The position numbers and the translations under genes are program-made. From CAYRYU01 sp964428355 (GTDB lineage Bacteria > Muiribacteriota > Ozemobacteria > Ozemobacterales > Ozemobacteraceae), in the NCBI GenBank assembly GCA_964428355.1, contig CAYRYU010000042.1, forward strand, positions 1 through 59,464: DNA of 59,464 bases. The letters are read 5' to 3'. Under the pieces are notes generated by a model, which was not told where the DNA came from, searched no databases, and worked only from the letters and a program-made list of their open reading frames with translations. Positions 49,869 to 58,249 of the stretch are shown piece by piece (position 1 is the stretch's first letter; each line of letters starts with the position of its first letter).

Positions 49869-49943
49869 TAGGCTCGGGCGGACTTGAACCGCCGACCCCC
49901 ACGATGTCAACGTGGTGCTCTAACCAAACTGAGCTACGAGCCT
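49869..49943 (-). tRNA. tRNA-Val (GAC)
   Basis: Complete cloverleaf on the minus strand. Acceptor stem AGGCTCG/CGAGCCT, D-arm GCTC..GAGC, anticodon stem CCACG/CGTGG with loop TTGACAT (anticodon GAC), variable loop, and T-arm GGCGG/CCGCC with TTCAAGT. Discriminator A. The 3' CCA is not encoded; eight T follow the discriminator. Confidence 0.95.
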
Positions 49944-50042
49944 GCTAGTTCGTTCATTCTACCACTTCCCACATGCCCTGTCAACCGGGTTTCAACTTTC
50001 GCTCCGGATTGATCGCCCGGGGCTGAAAACCGTGGTTCGGGC

Positions 50043-50071
50043 TTTTCTGAATGAGGCCGAGGTAGTATAAT
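50043..50071 (+). promoter_or_regulatory. promoter of the small helical protein gene
   Basis: TTTTCT, 17 nt, TATAAT (consensus -10), 35 nt before the ATG at 50107. Confidence 0.55.
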
Positions 50072-50106
50072 GCCTTTCTTGACGGAAACGCCTGGGAGGA
50101 AACGGA

Positions 50107-50391
50107 ATGAAGAAGTTCTCACAGCCGAAAGATGTCTGTTCAACGATCGAAGAGGCGACGGCCAGAGTCAAGACCCTTACCATGAAGATCGCGGAAGACC
50201 GGATCATCACCGACGAGGAAGTGGACACCCTCCTTCAATGGTTGAACCACAACTCCCAGTACAAGTCCCATTGGCCATTCAAGGAGTTGTACAAGTTCCT
50301 GTTTGATGCCTTCGAAGACGGCCAGATTTCCGAGGAGGAGCGAACCGCCCTTCTTGCGCTGATCGACGAAATCCAGCGCGTCACCCCCTGA
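50107..50391 (+). CDS. small acidic helical protein (TerB/EF-hand-like pattern)
   Basis: A 94-residue cytoplasmic protein. Two similar helical halves with 'D-x-x-I-x-x-E-E' turns (EDRIITDEEVDTLLQWLNHN and FEDGQISEEERTALLALIDE) resemble the helical module often placed before BRCT domains in ligase-like or exonuclease-like proteins, and TerB-type acidic folds. No BRCT or catalytic part is present. GGGAGGA Shine-Dalgarno. Stands alone; function unknown. Confidence 0.8.
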   Translation: MKKFSQPKDVCSTIEEATARVKTLTMKIAEDRIITDEEVDTLLQWLNHNSQYKSHWPFKELYKFLFDAFEDGQISEEERTALLALIDEIQRVTP

Positions 50392-50533
50392 CATCTTCCC
50401 CCCCGCGGGCTCCCCGACCCTGGCTGGCGGATTCGAAAACCGGGAGTCCACGCCCAGCCTTGCGAAGCTCCGCCACCCCTTCCCCACCCGTGGCTTTCTG
50501 CGCATTCGAGCCGTTCTGCCCGTTCGAATCGGA

Positions 50534-50562
50534 TTGCCCGGGCGGACATTCTGAGGTATTCT
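50534..50562 (+). promoter_or_regulatory. promoter of gltX
   Basis: TTGCCC, 17 nt, TATTCT; start near 50569, consistent with the GltX start at 50593 rather than the in-frame ATG at 50566. Confidence 0.5.
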
Positions 50563-50592
50563 GTCATGGCTCAATCAACGGAGGGAAATCGC

Positions 50593-52053
50593 ATGGATAA
50601 GGTCAGAGTCCGGTTCGCACCGTCCCCGACGGGAAACCTTCACGTTGGGGGGGCGCGCACCGCCCTCTTCAACTGGCTTTTTGCGCGCCACAACAAGGGA
50701 ACTTTCATCCTCAGGATCGAGGATACCGATGCGGAAAGGTCGAAAGACGTCTTTACCAAGGCGATACTCGATGGGCTCCGCTGGCTCGGAATGGACTGGG
50801 ACGAAGGTCCGGAGGCCGGCGGCGACTGCGGACCGTATTTCCAGACCCAGCGGATGGACCTCTACCGGAGCGCGATCAGGTCGCTTCTCGACCAGGGCAA
50901 GCTGTATCATTGCTTCTGCACGACCGAAAGGCTGGAAAAACTCCGCGAGGAGCAGGCAGCCGCCAAGCTCCCCATCAGATACGACGGGAAATGCCGGACA
51001 TGCTCCAGGGAGGAAGTCGAGAGCCGGGTGAAAGCCGGCGAACGTCACGTGTTACGGCTGCGGTTGCCGGAAGGCGAGGCTGTCGCATGGGACGACATCA
51101 CCAAGGGCCCTCTGTCCTTTTCCTCCGACCTCCTCGACGACCTTGTCGTAATGAAATCCGACGGGTTTCCAACCTACAATTTCGCGGTGGTGATCGACGA
51201 CGTAGGGATGCGGATCACCCATGTGATCCGGGGCGAAGACCATATCTCCAACACCCCCAAACAGATTTTGATCTACCGGGCATTGGGAAAGCCCCTTCCC
51301 CGGTTCGCCCACATTCCGATGATCCTGGGCTCCGACCGGACCCGCCTCAGCAAAAGACATGGAGCGACATCGGTCATCGAGTATCAGAAACTCGGATTTG
51401 ACCCGCGGGCTTTCCGGAATTATCTCGCGCTCCTTGGGTGGTCCCCGGAATCGGGCCGCGAAATCATGATGAAGGAGGAGCTGGTTTCGGCTTTCGATCT
51501 GGGCCGGGTCAGTTCCCACGGAGCGATTTTCGACATCGAGAAGCTCCGCTGGATGAACATGGAATACATCAAAGCCCTGCATCCGAACGATCTCCTGACC
51601 GGGGTCACCCCCTGGTTCGAAGCGATGCCCGGCTTCCCGGGCGGATACGATCCGATGGGCCTGCGGGATATCGCGTGGCTCTACCGGGAACGGCTCAGGA
51701 CTTTCGACGAGATCGCCCAGCAGGCCGAATGGTTCTTTCGTGAGCCGGCGGAATTCGAACCCAAGGGAATGGAGAAAGCCTCGAAGATCGAGGACTGGCC
51801 GAAACTCGTCTCCGATCTGACCGACAACCTCGCGGGAATGGCCGATTTTTCGGAGGGGCCCCTGGAAGCGGCAATCCGTGGGTTCGCAACCCAAAGGCAA
51901 AGGAAGGCCGGGGACGTGATCTTCCTCTGCCGCCTCGCCATCTCAGGTCGCACCGCCACCCCAGGCCTTTTCGAAAGCATGAGGGTCCTGGGGAAAGACC
52001 GATGTCTCTCCAGGCTCCGGACGTTCGTTTCAGCCCGACAGCCGAAGGGGTGA
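50593..52053 (+). CDS. gltX: glutamyl-tRNA synthetase
   Basis: Class I synthetase, 486 residues (normal length). HIGH-type motif in RFAPSPTGNLHVGGARTALF, the RIEDTD substrate motif, the KMSKS equivalent RLSKRHG (about 255), and a zinc-like Cys set (CFC...YDGKC). GGAGGG Shine-Dalgarno before ATG 50593. Whether it is discriminating or also charges tRNA-Gln is not visible; no gatCAB genes are in the window. The downstream gene overlaps the stop by 4 nt. Confidence 0.97.
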   Translation: MDKVRVRFAPSPTGNLHVGGARTALFNWLFARHNKGTFILRIEDTDAERSKDVFTKAILDGLRWLGMDWDEGPEAGGDCGPYFQTQRMDLYRSAIRSLLDQGKLYHCFCTTERLEKLREEQAAAKLPIRYDGKCRTCSREEVESRVKAGERHVLRLRLPEGEAVAWDDITKGPLSFSSDLLDDLVVMKSDGFPTYNFAVVIDDVGMRITHVIRGEDHISNTPKQILIYRALGKPLPRFAHIPMILGSDRTRLSKRHGATSVIEYQKLGFDPRAFRNYLALLGWSPESGREIMMKEELVSAFDLGRVSSHGAIFDIEKLRWMNMEYIKALHPNDLLTGVTPWFEAMPGFPGGYDPMGLRDIAWLYRERLRTFDEIAQQAEWFFREPAEFEPKGMEKASKIEDWPKLVSDLTDNLAGMADFSEGPLEAAIRGFATQRQRKAGDVIFLCRLAISGRTATPGLFESMRVLGKDRCLSRLRTFVSARQPKG

Positions 52054-53045
52054 AGCCTCTCCGGGCCGTTATTGGGGTGTTCCTTCTCCTGGCGGGAACC
52101 GCCCTTCTCCCCGGTTGTGCGGAGAATCCCGAAGGGAAAGTCACCCAGACCCGGATGATGATGGACACCTTCGTGACGTTCACCGTCTACGGTCCCCGAA
52201 CCAAGGTCGAGGCAGCCATGGAAAATGCGTTTGGGCGGATGGAGGAGCTGGAAGCGGTGGCATCCTTCCACAAGAGCTCCTCGGAACTTTCCCGGTTGAA
52301 CCGGGAACGGACCCTGGCCCCTTCGGCCTCCTTCGCGCGGCTGCTTGGCGAGGCGGAGAAGGCATTTGCGTTCACGGGAGGTGTTTTCGATCCATCGTTC
52401 GCTCCTCTTCACCGCGCCTACGGCTTCCACGATGGGAAAGGGCGCATCCCGCCTCCCCGGGAAATTGCGGATTGTCTCGAGAGGGTTGGCTGGAGCCGGG
52501 TGGTCTCATGGGGAACGGGAACCATCGGCCTTGCAAGCGGAGCGCTGATCGATCTGGGAGGAGTCGCCGGCGGACTGGCAATCGAACTCGCCATCGACTC
52601 TTTCCACCAGGCGGGAATCGGAGCCTTCTTCATCGACGATGGGGGCGACCTCTGGATGGAAGGCCGGAAGCCGGACGGGTTTCCATGGAAGATCGCGGTC
52701 AAGGATCCGCGCGGGGACGGGAGCCTTGCTTTCATCGAAACTTCCGGGCCTACTGCCATTTCGACCTCCGGAGACTATGAAAGGTTCGTCATGGCAGGGG
52801 ACCGCCGGATCGGCCACATCATGGATCCGTTGTCCGGGGAACCCGCCTCCCATTACCGCTCCGTCACCGTGATCGCGAGTTCCGCCCTCGAATCGGACAT
52901 TCTCAGCACGACGCTGTTCGCCCTTCCCCCCGCCCAAGCACGAGGGTTCTGCGAGGAGCACGGGGTCCCCGCCCTCTTCCTTCCCGCAACCGGCCCGATC
53001 TGGATTTCGAAACCCGGTATCGGAAGGTTCACCCTTGCCCAATGA
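52050..53045 (+). CDS. apbE: ApbE family FAD:protein FMN transferase, lipoprotein
   Basis: Transfers FMN from FAD to Thr of target proteins in the periplasm. The 331-residue product has a lipoprotein signal (FLLLAGTALLPGC), MMDTFVTFTVYG, ELSRLN, FDPSFAPLHRAYGF, LIDLGGVAGGLAIELAIDSF, FFIDDGGDLWMEG and a conserved TAISTSGDYERF with HIMDPLSG. GTG 52050 overlaps the gltX stop (GTGA) and begins the signal peptide; an upstream ATG at 52002 lies inside gltX. It is followed (4-nt overlap) by a NusG_II protein gene and then a Gx-transporter gene. Confidence 0.94.
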   Translation: MKPLRAVIGVFLLLAGTALLPGCAENPEGKVTQTRMMMDTFVTFTVYGPRTKVEAAMENAFGRMEELEAVASFHKSSSELSRLNRERTLAPSASFARLLGEAEKAFAFTGGVFDPSFAPLHRAYGFHDGKGRIPPPREIADCLERVGWSRVVSWGTGTIGLASGALIDLGGVAGGLAIELAIDSFHQAGIGAFFIDDGGDLWMEGRKPDGFPWKIAVKDPRGDGSLAFIETSGPTAISTSGDYERFVMAGDRRIGHIMDPLSGEPASHYRSVTVIASSALESDILSTTLFALPPAQARGFCEEHGVPALFLPATGPIWISKPGIGRFTLAQ

Positions 53046-53434
53046 AGAATGCGCTTCCCCCCTTTTTCACCCGGGCCGATCTTCTTCTTATCGGAGCCAT
53101 CCTCGCGGTTTCCCTCGCCCTCGTGATCGTGATGTTCCTTGCCCGGGAGCCCCGGAATGGCTGCTACGTCGTTCGTGTTATCGGCCATACCGAGCGGGAC
53201 AGAAGGTTCGAAAACCCACCGCGGGAAACCGTGACGGTGATCGGTCCGCTTGGGCCAACCCTTGTCGAATGGGATTCGAAAGGCCGCTTCAGGATCGCCT
53301 CCTCCCCCTGCCCCAACCAGATCTGCGTGGGAAGCGGATGGACGTCATTTCCCAACGGAGTCTGCTGTGTTCCGAACGGGGTTGTTGTAGAATACTCCCC
53401 AACCCACCCGGGAATTGACGGAGTAACCCGCTAG
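53042..53434 (+). CDS. NusG domain II protein, EetA-like
   Basis: A 130-residue membrane-anchored protein with one N-terminal helix (LLLIGAILAVSLALVIVMFL, about 14-33) and a NusG_II domain ending in SPCPNQICVGSGWTSFPNGV and CCVPNGVVV, the Cys-containing signature of this family. NusG_II proteins next to ApbE and a Gx-transporter form the EetA/EetB part of flavin-based extracellular electron-transfer loci in Firmicutes; by position this is the EetA counterpart. Overlaps apbE by 4 nt. Confidence 0.88.
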   Translation: MKNALPPFFTRADLLLIGAILAVSLALVIVMFLAREPRNGCYVVRVIGHTERDRRFENPPRETVTVIGPLGPTLVEWDSKGRFRIASSPCPNQICVGSGWTSFPNGVCCVPNGVVVEYSPTHPGIDGVTR

Positions 53435-53446
53435 AAAACGACCCAC

Positions 53447-54016
53447 ATGAACGCTTCAGTTGAAAACACCGCCCCGACGCCAGTTCCGGCAGACTGGGAA
53501 CCCGCCTTCGACGGGGAGGCAAGGCTGGGGCTTCGTGGCTTCGTCCTGATGGGCATCCTTGCGGCGACCGCCACGGCCCTCCAGGTCCTGGAAGCGCCTC
53601 TTCCCCGCTTCCTACCGTGGCTGAAGCCAGGGCTTTCCAACGCCCTGGTCCTTTTCGGGATGATCCGGTTTTCGGCTTCCTTCGGACTCGGAATCGTTCT
53701 TCTAAGGACCTTCCTGTCTGGACTTTTCCTCGGGATCCTTTTCTCCCCGCCCTGTCTTCTATCCCTCGCGGGCGGGCTGGCCTCGGTCGCCGTGATGGGA
53801 GCTGCCCTCAAGCTCCCTGGAAAGCCCTTCGGCCTCGGTGGAATCAGCGTTCTGGGAGCTCTGGCAAACAACTCGGCCCAACTCGGGACCGTCGGATTCT
53901 TCGTCGCGGGGAGTTTCCCGCTCTGGTTTCACGCTGTAATGATGCTCTGGATTTCGCTTCCCTCCGGTATCATCGTCGCCCGGATAACCATGGAACTCGT
54001 CAGGAGAACCTCATGA
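53447..54016 (+). CDS. Gx transporter family membrane protein, EetB-like
   Basis: A 189-residue polytopic membrane protein with about five helices. The segments LRGFVLMGILAATATALQVL, LPWLKPGLSNALVLFGMIRF and FGLGGISVLGALANNSAQLG match the family annotated as Gx transporter or heptaprenyl diphosphate synthase component I. Homologues carry out a poorly understood step in flavinylation/extracellular electron transfer or quinone metabolism. Starts 12 nt after the NusG_II gene; its stop overlaps maf. Confidence 0.87.
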   Translation: MNASVENTAPTPVPADWEPAFDGEARLGLRGFVLMGILAATATALQVLEAPLPRFLPWLKPGLSNALVLFGMIRFSASFGLGIVLLRTFLSGLFLGILFSPPCLLSLAGGLASVAVMGAALKLPGKPFGLGGISVLGALANNSAQLGTVGFFVAGSFPLWFHAVMMLWISLPSGIIVARITMELVRRTS

Positions 54017-54639
54017 GCCCCTCCCGAACCGTTCTTCCGCGTCTTCACCTCGCATCGAAATCCCCCCGGCGCCAGGAGATCCTTCGAGGCCTGGGAGTGC
54101 CTTTCAAGATCGTCACCTCGATCTACCAGGAGAGGGCGGAAGACGTCGCGCATCTCCCCCCTTCCGCCCAGGCGGTCCGGCTCGCCGAGCTGAAAGCCGG
54201 AGCGGTAACCCCCGAGGTCAAAGCCGGGATCGTCATCGGCTCCGACACGGTTGTGGTTCTCGACGCCCAGGTTCTGGGCAAACCCCGTGACCGAAACGAC
54301 GCGAGGGGAATGCTGGAGGCACTTTCAGGAAAATGCCATGAGGTCATGACCGGTCTCGCAGTTTGTGACCGCGACCGGAACCGGGTTTTCACGCATTGCG
54401 AAGTCACCAGGGTCTTTTTCCGTCAACTCGGCCCGGACGACATCAGCTCCTACCTCGACACCGACGAACCCTACGACAAGGCGGGTGCCTACGCGATCCA
54501 GGGAATGGCCTCGCTTTTCATCCCCAGGATCGAGGGATGTTATTTCAACGTCGTCGGTTTTCCGGTAGTGGCCTTCGCCCGGCTTCTCGAGCAGGCGGGT
54601 GTGGGTCTCGCCGACTACCTCAAAGGAGAAGCGAAATGA
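54013..54639 (+). CDS. maf: Maf-like nucleoside triphosphate pyrophosphatase
   Basis: House-cleaning enzyme that hydrolyses non-canonical or dTTP/UTP nucleotides. The 208-residue product has LASKSPRRQEIL, IGSDTVVVLD, GKPRDRNDARGML and YDKAGAYAIQGMASLFI, all family hallmarks. AGGAG site 6 nt upstream; overlaps the Gx-transporter stop and the coaD start (ATGA at both ends). Confidence 0.96.
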   Translation: MSPSRTVLPRLHLASKSPRRQEILRGLGVPFKIVTSIYQERAEDVAHLPPSAQAVRLAELKAGAVTPEVKAGIVIGSDTVVVLDAQVLGKPRDRNDARGMLEALSGKCHEVMTGLAVCDRDRNRVFTHCEVTRVFFRQLGPDDISSYLDTDEPYDKAGAYAIQGMASLFIPRIEGCYFNVVGFPVVAFARLLEQAGVGLADYLKGEAK

Positions 54640-55118
54640 AGATCGCGGTCTATCCCGGAAGTTTCGATCCCTTCACCAACGGCCACCTCGACATCCTGGA
54701 CCGGGCTTCGAAACTTTTCGACCACGTTCTCGTGGCGGTTCTCGTAAACCCCGCGAAGAAATGCCTCCTTTCCGCCGAGCGGAGAGTTGAGCTCATGAAC
54801 GAGGTTCTCAAGGATTACGAAAATGTGCAGGTCCGACACTTTTCGGGTCTTCTGGTCGAGTTCTGCCGGGCGGTCAGGGCCTGCGCCGTGATAAGGGGTT
54901 TGAGGGCGGTTTCGGATTACGAGTATGAACTCCAGATGTTTTCGATCAACAAGCAGCTCGCCCCCGAAATAGAAACGGTTTTCCTCATGGCCTCCACCCA
55001 GTATTCATTCCTCAGTTCGAGCATCGCTCGGGAGGTCGCCCGGTGGGGGGGAGACATCTCGTCGATGGTCCCACCCTTGATCGCGACCGAAATGAAGAAC
55101 CAGTTCCCCCAGAAATAG
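54636..55118 (+). CDS. coaD: phosphopantetheine adenylyltransferase
   Basis: Fourth step of coenzyme A synthesis: adenylylation of 4'-phosphopantetheine. The 160-residue product has AVYPGSFDPFTNGHLDIL (the TxGH form of the HxGH motif), IRGLRAVSDYEYELQM and the YSFLSSSIAREVA motif. Last gene of the gltX-apbE-eetA/B-maf-coaD series. Confidence 0.97.
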   Translation: MKIAVYPGSFDPFTNGHLDILDRASKLFDHVLVAVLVNPAKKCLLSAERRVELMNEVLKDYENVQVRHFSGLLVEFCRAVRACAVIRGLRAVSDYEYELQMFSINKQLAPEIETVFLMASTQYSFLSSSIAREVARWGGDISSMVPPLIATEMKNQFPQK

Positions 55119-55138
55119 AGCTGGTCTCACCACCCCAG

Positions 55139-55238
55139 GTTTCACCACGAAGGAACAAGGGGCACGAAGGAAAGTCCGGGGTCCCGGGGGGAGCTTTCTT
55201 TGTTGGGCTCGGTGTTCTTGGTGTCTTTGTGTTGAACC
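55139..55238. repeat. long imperfect inverted repeat
   Basis: Left arm (55139-55174, GGTTTCACCACGAAGGAACA...) and right arm (55194-55238, ending CTTTGTGTTGAACC) pair around a GC-rich centre. Such 'accacgaag/cttcgtggt' repeats are scattered in many environmental genomes. No gene is contained. It follows coaD and could act as a bidirectional transcript end. Confidence 0.55.
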
Positions 55239-55246
55239 TCATTCGA

Positions 55247-55289
55247 CCAGGGCGAGGGCCAGGGCGAGGGCCAGGGCTCAGAGCCAGGG
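55247..55289. repeat. 12-bp tandem repeat
   Basis: CCAGGGCGAGGG occurs twice in perfect tandem (55247-55258, 55259-55270), followed by degenerate copies, ending directly before the MBL hydrolase stop codon. Confidence 0.7.
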
Positions 55290-55290
55290 G

Positions 55291-56136
55291 TCAGAGGGGG
55301 ATTTCCATCCCTTCGCGGGCGGCGTGGCATTCCATTTTCACGCCTTCTTTGGAGATCAGGTTCCGGCAAAAATCGGTCCATCGTTCGAGGTCGTCATCCG
55401 TCCGGTCGGGATCGTGGTGGAAGAGGAGCAGACTGCCGACCCCGGCTTCCATCGCGAAGCGGGTCGTTGATTCGTAGGTGGAATGGCCCCATCCCCGCGT
55501 GATCTTGTACTCTTCGTCGCAATACTGCGCATCGTGGATCAAAAGATCGGCTCCACGGCAGGCTTCCAGGTAGTCCTTTCGCTCGAGGCTTCCGGGGTGC
55601 CTGAAGTCGAGTTCGTTGTCGGTTAGGAAAACGAATGACCGCCCGGCATCGGTGAACCTGAAACCGTAACCCCCGTTCGGATGGCTGAGAGGGATGGACC
55701 GGACCCCGACTCCGTGAGCGGGCGGTTTCCCGGAAGTGCATTGGCATTTGAAGAGGAAATTGGCTTTCATAACCGAGAACTCCACCGGGAAGAAAGGCGC
55801 GGACATCTGCTGCCTGAGGTATCCAGAGAGCGAATCCTGGGCCTGGGGGCCCCCGCAGACGTTGATGGTGAACCGCGAGAAATAGGCGGGCGTGAAGAAC
55901 GGGAAACCCATAAGGTGGTCCCAGTGCGAGTGGGTCAGAAGAAGGCAGAGTTCCTGAGGCCCCGGCGTCCTGAGGAGCTTCTTTCCAAGGAGGCGGATTC
56001 CCGAGCCGGCGTCAACCACCAGGGTCGAACCCTTCGCGCTGGTGATCTCCAGACAAGTGCTGTTTCCTCCATATCTGAGGGTTTCGGCCCCCGGGGCGGG
56101 AATCGACCCACGGCATCCCCAGATGTGGATTTTCAT
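55291..56136 (-). CDS. MBL-fold metal-dependent hydrolase, copy 2
   Basis: A 281-residue paralogue of the protein at 27232: GCRGSIPAPGAETLRYGGNS, VVDAGSGIRLLG, metal motif THSHWDHLMGFPFF, SHPNGGYGFRF, LTDNELD and GWGHSTYEST. It starts 4 nt after nifS, so it is cotranscribed with Fe-S assembly genes. The substrate is unknown; a link to Fe-S or sulfur handling is inferred only from position. Confidence 0.92.
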   Translation of the reverse strand: MKIHIWGCRGSIPAPGAETLRYGGNSTCLEITSAKGSTLVVDAGSGIRLLGKKLLRTPGPQELCLLLTHSHWDHLMGFPFFTPAYFSRFTINVCGGPQAQDSLSGYLRQQMSAPFFPVEFSVMKANFLFKCQCTSGKPPAHGVGVRSIPLSHPNGGYGFRFTDAGRSFVFLTDNELDFRHPGSLERKDYLEACRGADLLIHDAQYCDEEYKITRGWGHSTYESTTRFAMEAGVGSLLLFHHDPDRTDDDLERWTDFCRNLISKEGVKMECHAAREGMEIPL

Positions 56137-56140
56137 CTAT

Positions 56141-57340
56141 TCAGCCCGCGGTGCCGCGGCTCTTTTCGGCGGCGGCGGCAGTATAGAAAGGCGACATTTC
56201 GCGAAGTTTCTTCACGATCCCGGGCATGGTACCGAGGACGTAATCGACGTCCTCGTCGTTGTTGAACCTGGAGAGGGACCAGCGGACGGAGCCGTGGGCA
56301 TAGGAGAAGGGAACCCCCATTGCCATCAGGACATGCGAGGGTTCCAGGCTTCCGCTCGTGCAGGCCGAGCCGGAGCTGGCGGCGATTCCCGCCGCGCTCA
56401 GGTGCAGCAGTATAGCTTCCCCCTCGATGAACTCGAAACCGATGTTGGAGGTGTTGGGGAGCCTCCACTGAGGATTCCCGTTGATGTAGGTGTGGGGGAT
56501 CCGCGACATGAGCTCTTTTTCGAGGCGGTCGCGCAGCGACCGGACGCGGCTGTTTTCCTCGAACATCCCTGCCAGGGCCAGTTCACAAGCTTTTCCGAGC
56601 CCGACCACATAGGGGACATTTTCGGTCCCCGCACGGCGGTTCCGCTCCTGATGGCCACCGACCATGAAAGGGGTGATGCGGGTCCCACGGCGGATGTAGA
56701 GCGCCCCGATTCCCTTCGGGCAGTGGAGCTTGTGGCCCGAGATCGAGATCAGGTCGGCGGGAATCTTTCCCACATCTAGCGGGATCTTTCCGGCTGCCTG
56801 GACGGCGTCGGTATGGAAGACGATCCCCTTCTCGCGCACCATGGCCGCGATTTTCTCGATTGGAAACAAGGTTCCGGTTTCGTTGTTGGCTGCCATCACC
56901 GAAACGATGGCGGTATCAGGCGTGAGCGCCCTCCCCAGTTCCTCCAGGTCGAGGTCACCGCGGGAGTCGACCCCGAGCTCGGTGAGCCTGAACCCCTTTT
57001 TCGCAAGGTGTCGGCAGAGGTTCAGGACCGCCGGGTGCTCGACCTTGGTGGTGACGATGTGACTCCGCTCGGGATAGGCTTCGAGCACTCCACGAATCGC
57101 GTGGTTGTCCGATTCGGTTCCGCAGCTGGTGAAAACGATCTCGTCAGGGTGACACCCGAAAAGGGCGGCGACTTTCTGGCGGGCTTCATCGACATGCCTG
57201 GCCACCTGCCCACCGAAGGTGTGCATCGAACTGGGATTTCCGTAGAGTTCGGTGAAGAAAGGCGTCATAGCCTCCAGAACCTCGGGAGCGACCCGGGTGG
57301 TGGCGTTGTTGTCCAGATAGACCGATCTTTGCGATGCCAT
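56141..57340 (-). CDS. nifS: cysteine desulfurase NifS
   Basis: PLP enzyme that supplies sulfur for Fe-S clusters. The 399-residue product begins VYLDNNATTRVAPEVLEAM, with the PLP lysine in SISGHKLHCPKGIGALYI and the catalytic Cys loop in ASSGSACTSGSLEPSHVLMA. The C-terminus follows the NifS/IscS pattern. It is 3 nt downstream of nifU, so the two form a scaffold-desulfurase pair. Confidence 0.96.
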   Translation of the reverse strand: MASQRSVYLDNNATTRVAPEVLEAMTPFFTELYGNPSSMHTFGGQVARHVDEARQKVAALFGCHPDEIVFTSCGTESDNHAIRGVLEAYPERSHIVTTKVEHPAVLNLCRHLAKKGFRLTELGVDSRGDLDLEELGRALTPDTAIVSVMAANNETGTLFPIEKIAAMVREKGIVFHTDAVQAAGKIPLDVGKIPADLISISGHKLHCPKGIGALYIRRGTRITPFMVGGHQERNRRAGTENVPYVVGLGKACELALAGMFEENSRVRSLRDRLEKELMSRIPHTYINGNPQWRLPNTSNIGFEFIEGEAILLHLSAAGIAASSGSACTSGSLEPSHVLMAMGVPFSYAHGSVRWSLSRFNNDEDVDYVLGTMPGIVKKLREMSPFYTAAAAEKSRGTAG

Positions 57341-57343
57341 CGC

Positions 57344-58192
57344 TCACTCCTCCGGAACTACGACTATCTCGGGGCCCACCTTTCTTTGAAGGGCCTGTTC
57401 GACTATATTCTTGAGGGTTCCGACCGCTCCCACGCAATGGCTGCAGGCCCCGGTCAGGCGGACGACAACGCGGTTCCCCTCGACATCGACAAGCTCGATG
57501 TTGCCTCCATCGGCGCGAAGGGCTGGGGCCACCTCCTCGTTGATGACCTGGTTGATCAGGTTGATCCGCTGGAGGTTCGTCATCTTCTTCTGGGCGGAAG
57601 AGGAAGCGGGGGCCGCACTTCTTTCCTTCCCCCTGAGGACTTCGTCGAGAATCCGGCGGATATCGGGCAGACAGCCTCCGCAGCCGCCTCCGGCCTTGGT
57701 ATAGTTGGTGATCTGCTCGACCGTCGTGAGGTGGTTTTCGAGGATGGTCTGGCGGATCTTCTTTTCGGTGACCCAGAAGCATTTGCAGATTACGGGGGAT
57801 TCCTCCTCGTGCTGGTATTTTTCCCCCCGGAAGTTGGCGGCGGCGGATTCAAGGGCTTCCTTGCCCATGACCGAGCAATGCATCTTTTGCTCGGGAAGTC
57901 CCCCCAGAAACTTGGCGATATCGTCGTTCGTAATCTTGAGGGCCTCTTCGAGGGTTTTCCCCTTGATCATCTCGGTCAAAGCCGAGGCGCTCGCGATCGC
58001 GCTCGCGCACCCGAATGTCTTGAACTTGGCATCGAGGATCAGCCGCTTCTCCCTGTCGATTTTCAGGAAGAGTTTGAGAGCATCCCCGCAGGCGAGCGAC
58101 CCGACTTCACCAATCGCATCGGGATTCTCGATTTCCCCCACGTTCCGGGGGTTGGAAAAATGATCTATGACTGATTTGGTGTAATCCCACAT
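57344..58192 (-). CDS. nifU: Fe-S cluster scaffold NifU (three-domain)
   Basis: A 282-residue full-length NifU: an IscU-like N-domain (IDHFSNPRNVGEIENPDAIG, FGCASAIASASALTEMI, with the third Cys in KMHCSVMG), a central [2Fe-2S] BFD-like domain (ICKCFWVTEKKIR, AGGGCGGCLPDI) and a C-terminal Nfu domain (PALRADGGNIELVDVEGN, with the Cys pair in GACSHCVGAVGTLK). AGGAG Shine-Dalgarno. The three-domain form is typical of NIF-type assembly, used for general Fe-S supply in many anaerobes. No nitrogenase genes are present. Confidence 0.96.
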   Translation of the reverse strand: MWDYTKSVIDHFSNPRNVGEIENPDAIGEVGSLACGDALKLFLKIDREKRLILDAKFKTFGCASAIASASALTEMIKGKTLEEALKITNDDIAKFLGGLPEQKMHCSVMGKEALESAAANFRGEKYQHEEESPVICKCFWVTEKKIRQTILENHLTTVEQITNYTKAGGGCGGCLPDIRRILDEVLRGKERSAAPASSSAQKKMTNLQRINLINQVINEEVAPALRADGGNIELVDVEGNRVVVRLTGACSHCVGAVGTLKNIVEQALQRKVGPEIVVVPEE

Positions 58193-58249
58193 AAAAAACT
58201 CCTGTCAGGAAATCGGACCGTATTCTAACACAATCCGGCCGATTTTGGG

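Noticed and set aside
49813..49902. Longer TrmJ N-terminus beginning MGVGGSSPPEPIFF
   Set aside because: This peptide is translated from the 3' half of tRNA-Val; the TTG at 49812 has a proper Shine-Dalgarno.
51040..51060. CACGTG-containing palindromic sequence that could be a parS site
   Set aside because: Only a short core matches TGTTTCACGTGAAACA, and it lies within gltX coding sequence.
55247..55289. Possible CRISPR-like repeat
   Set aside because: The units are contiguous 12-mers without spacers; no cas genes nearby.
56813..58174. 453-codon plus-strand frame opposite nifS/nifU
   Set aside because: Antisense shadow of two well-supported genes.
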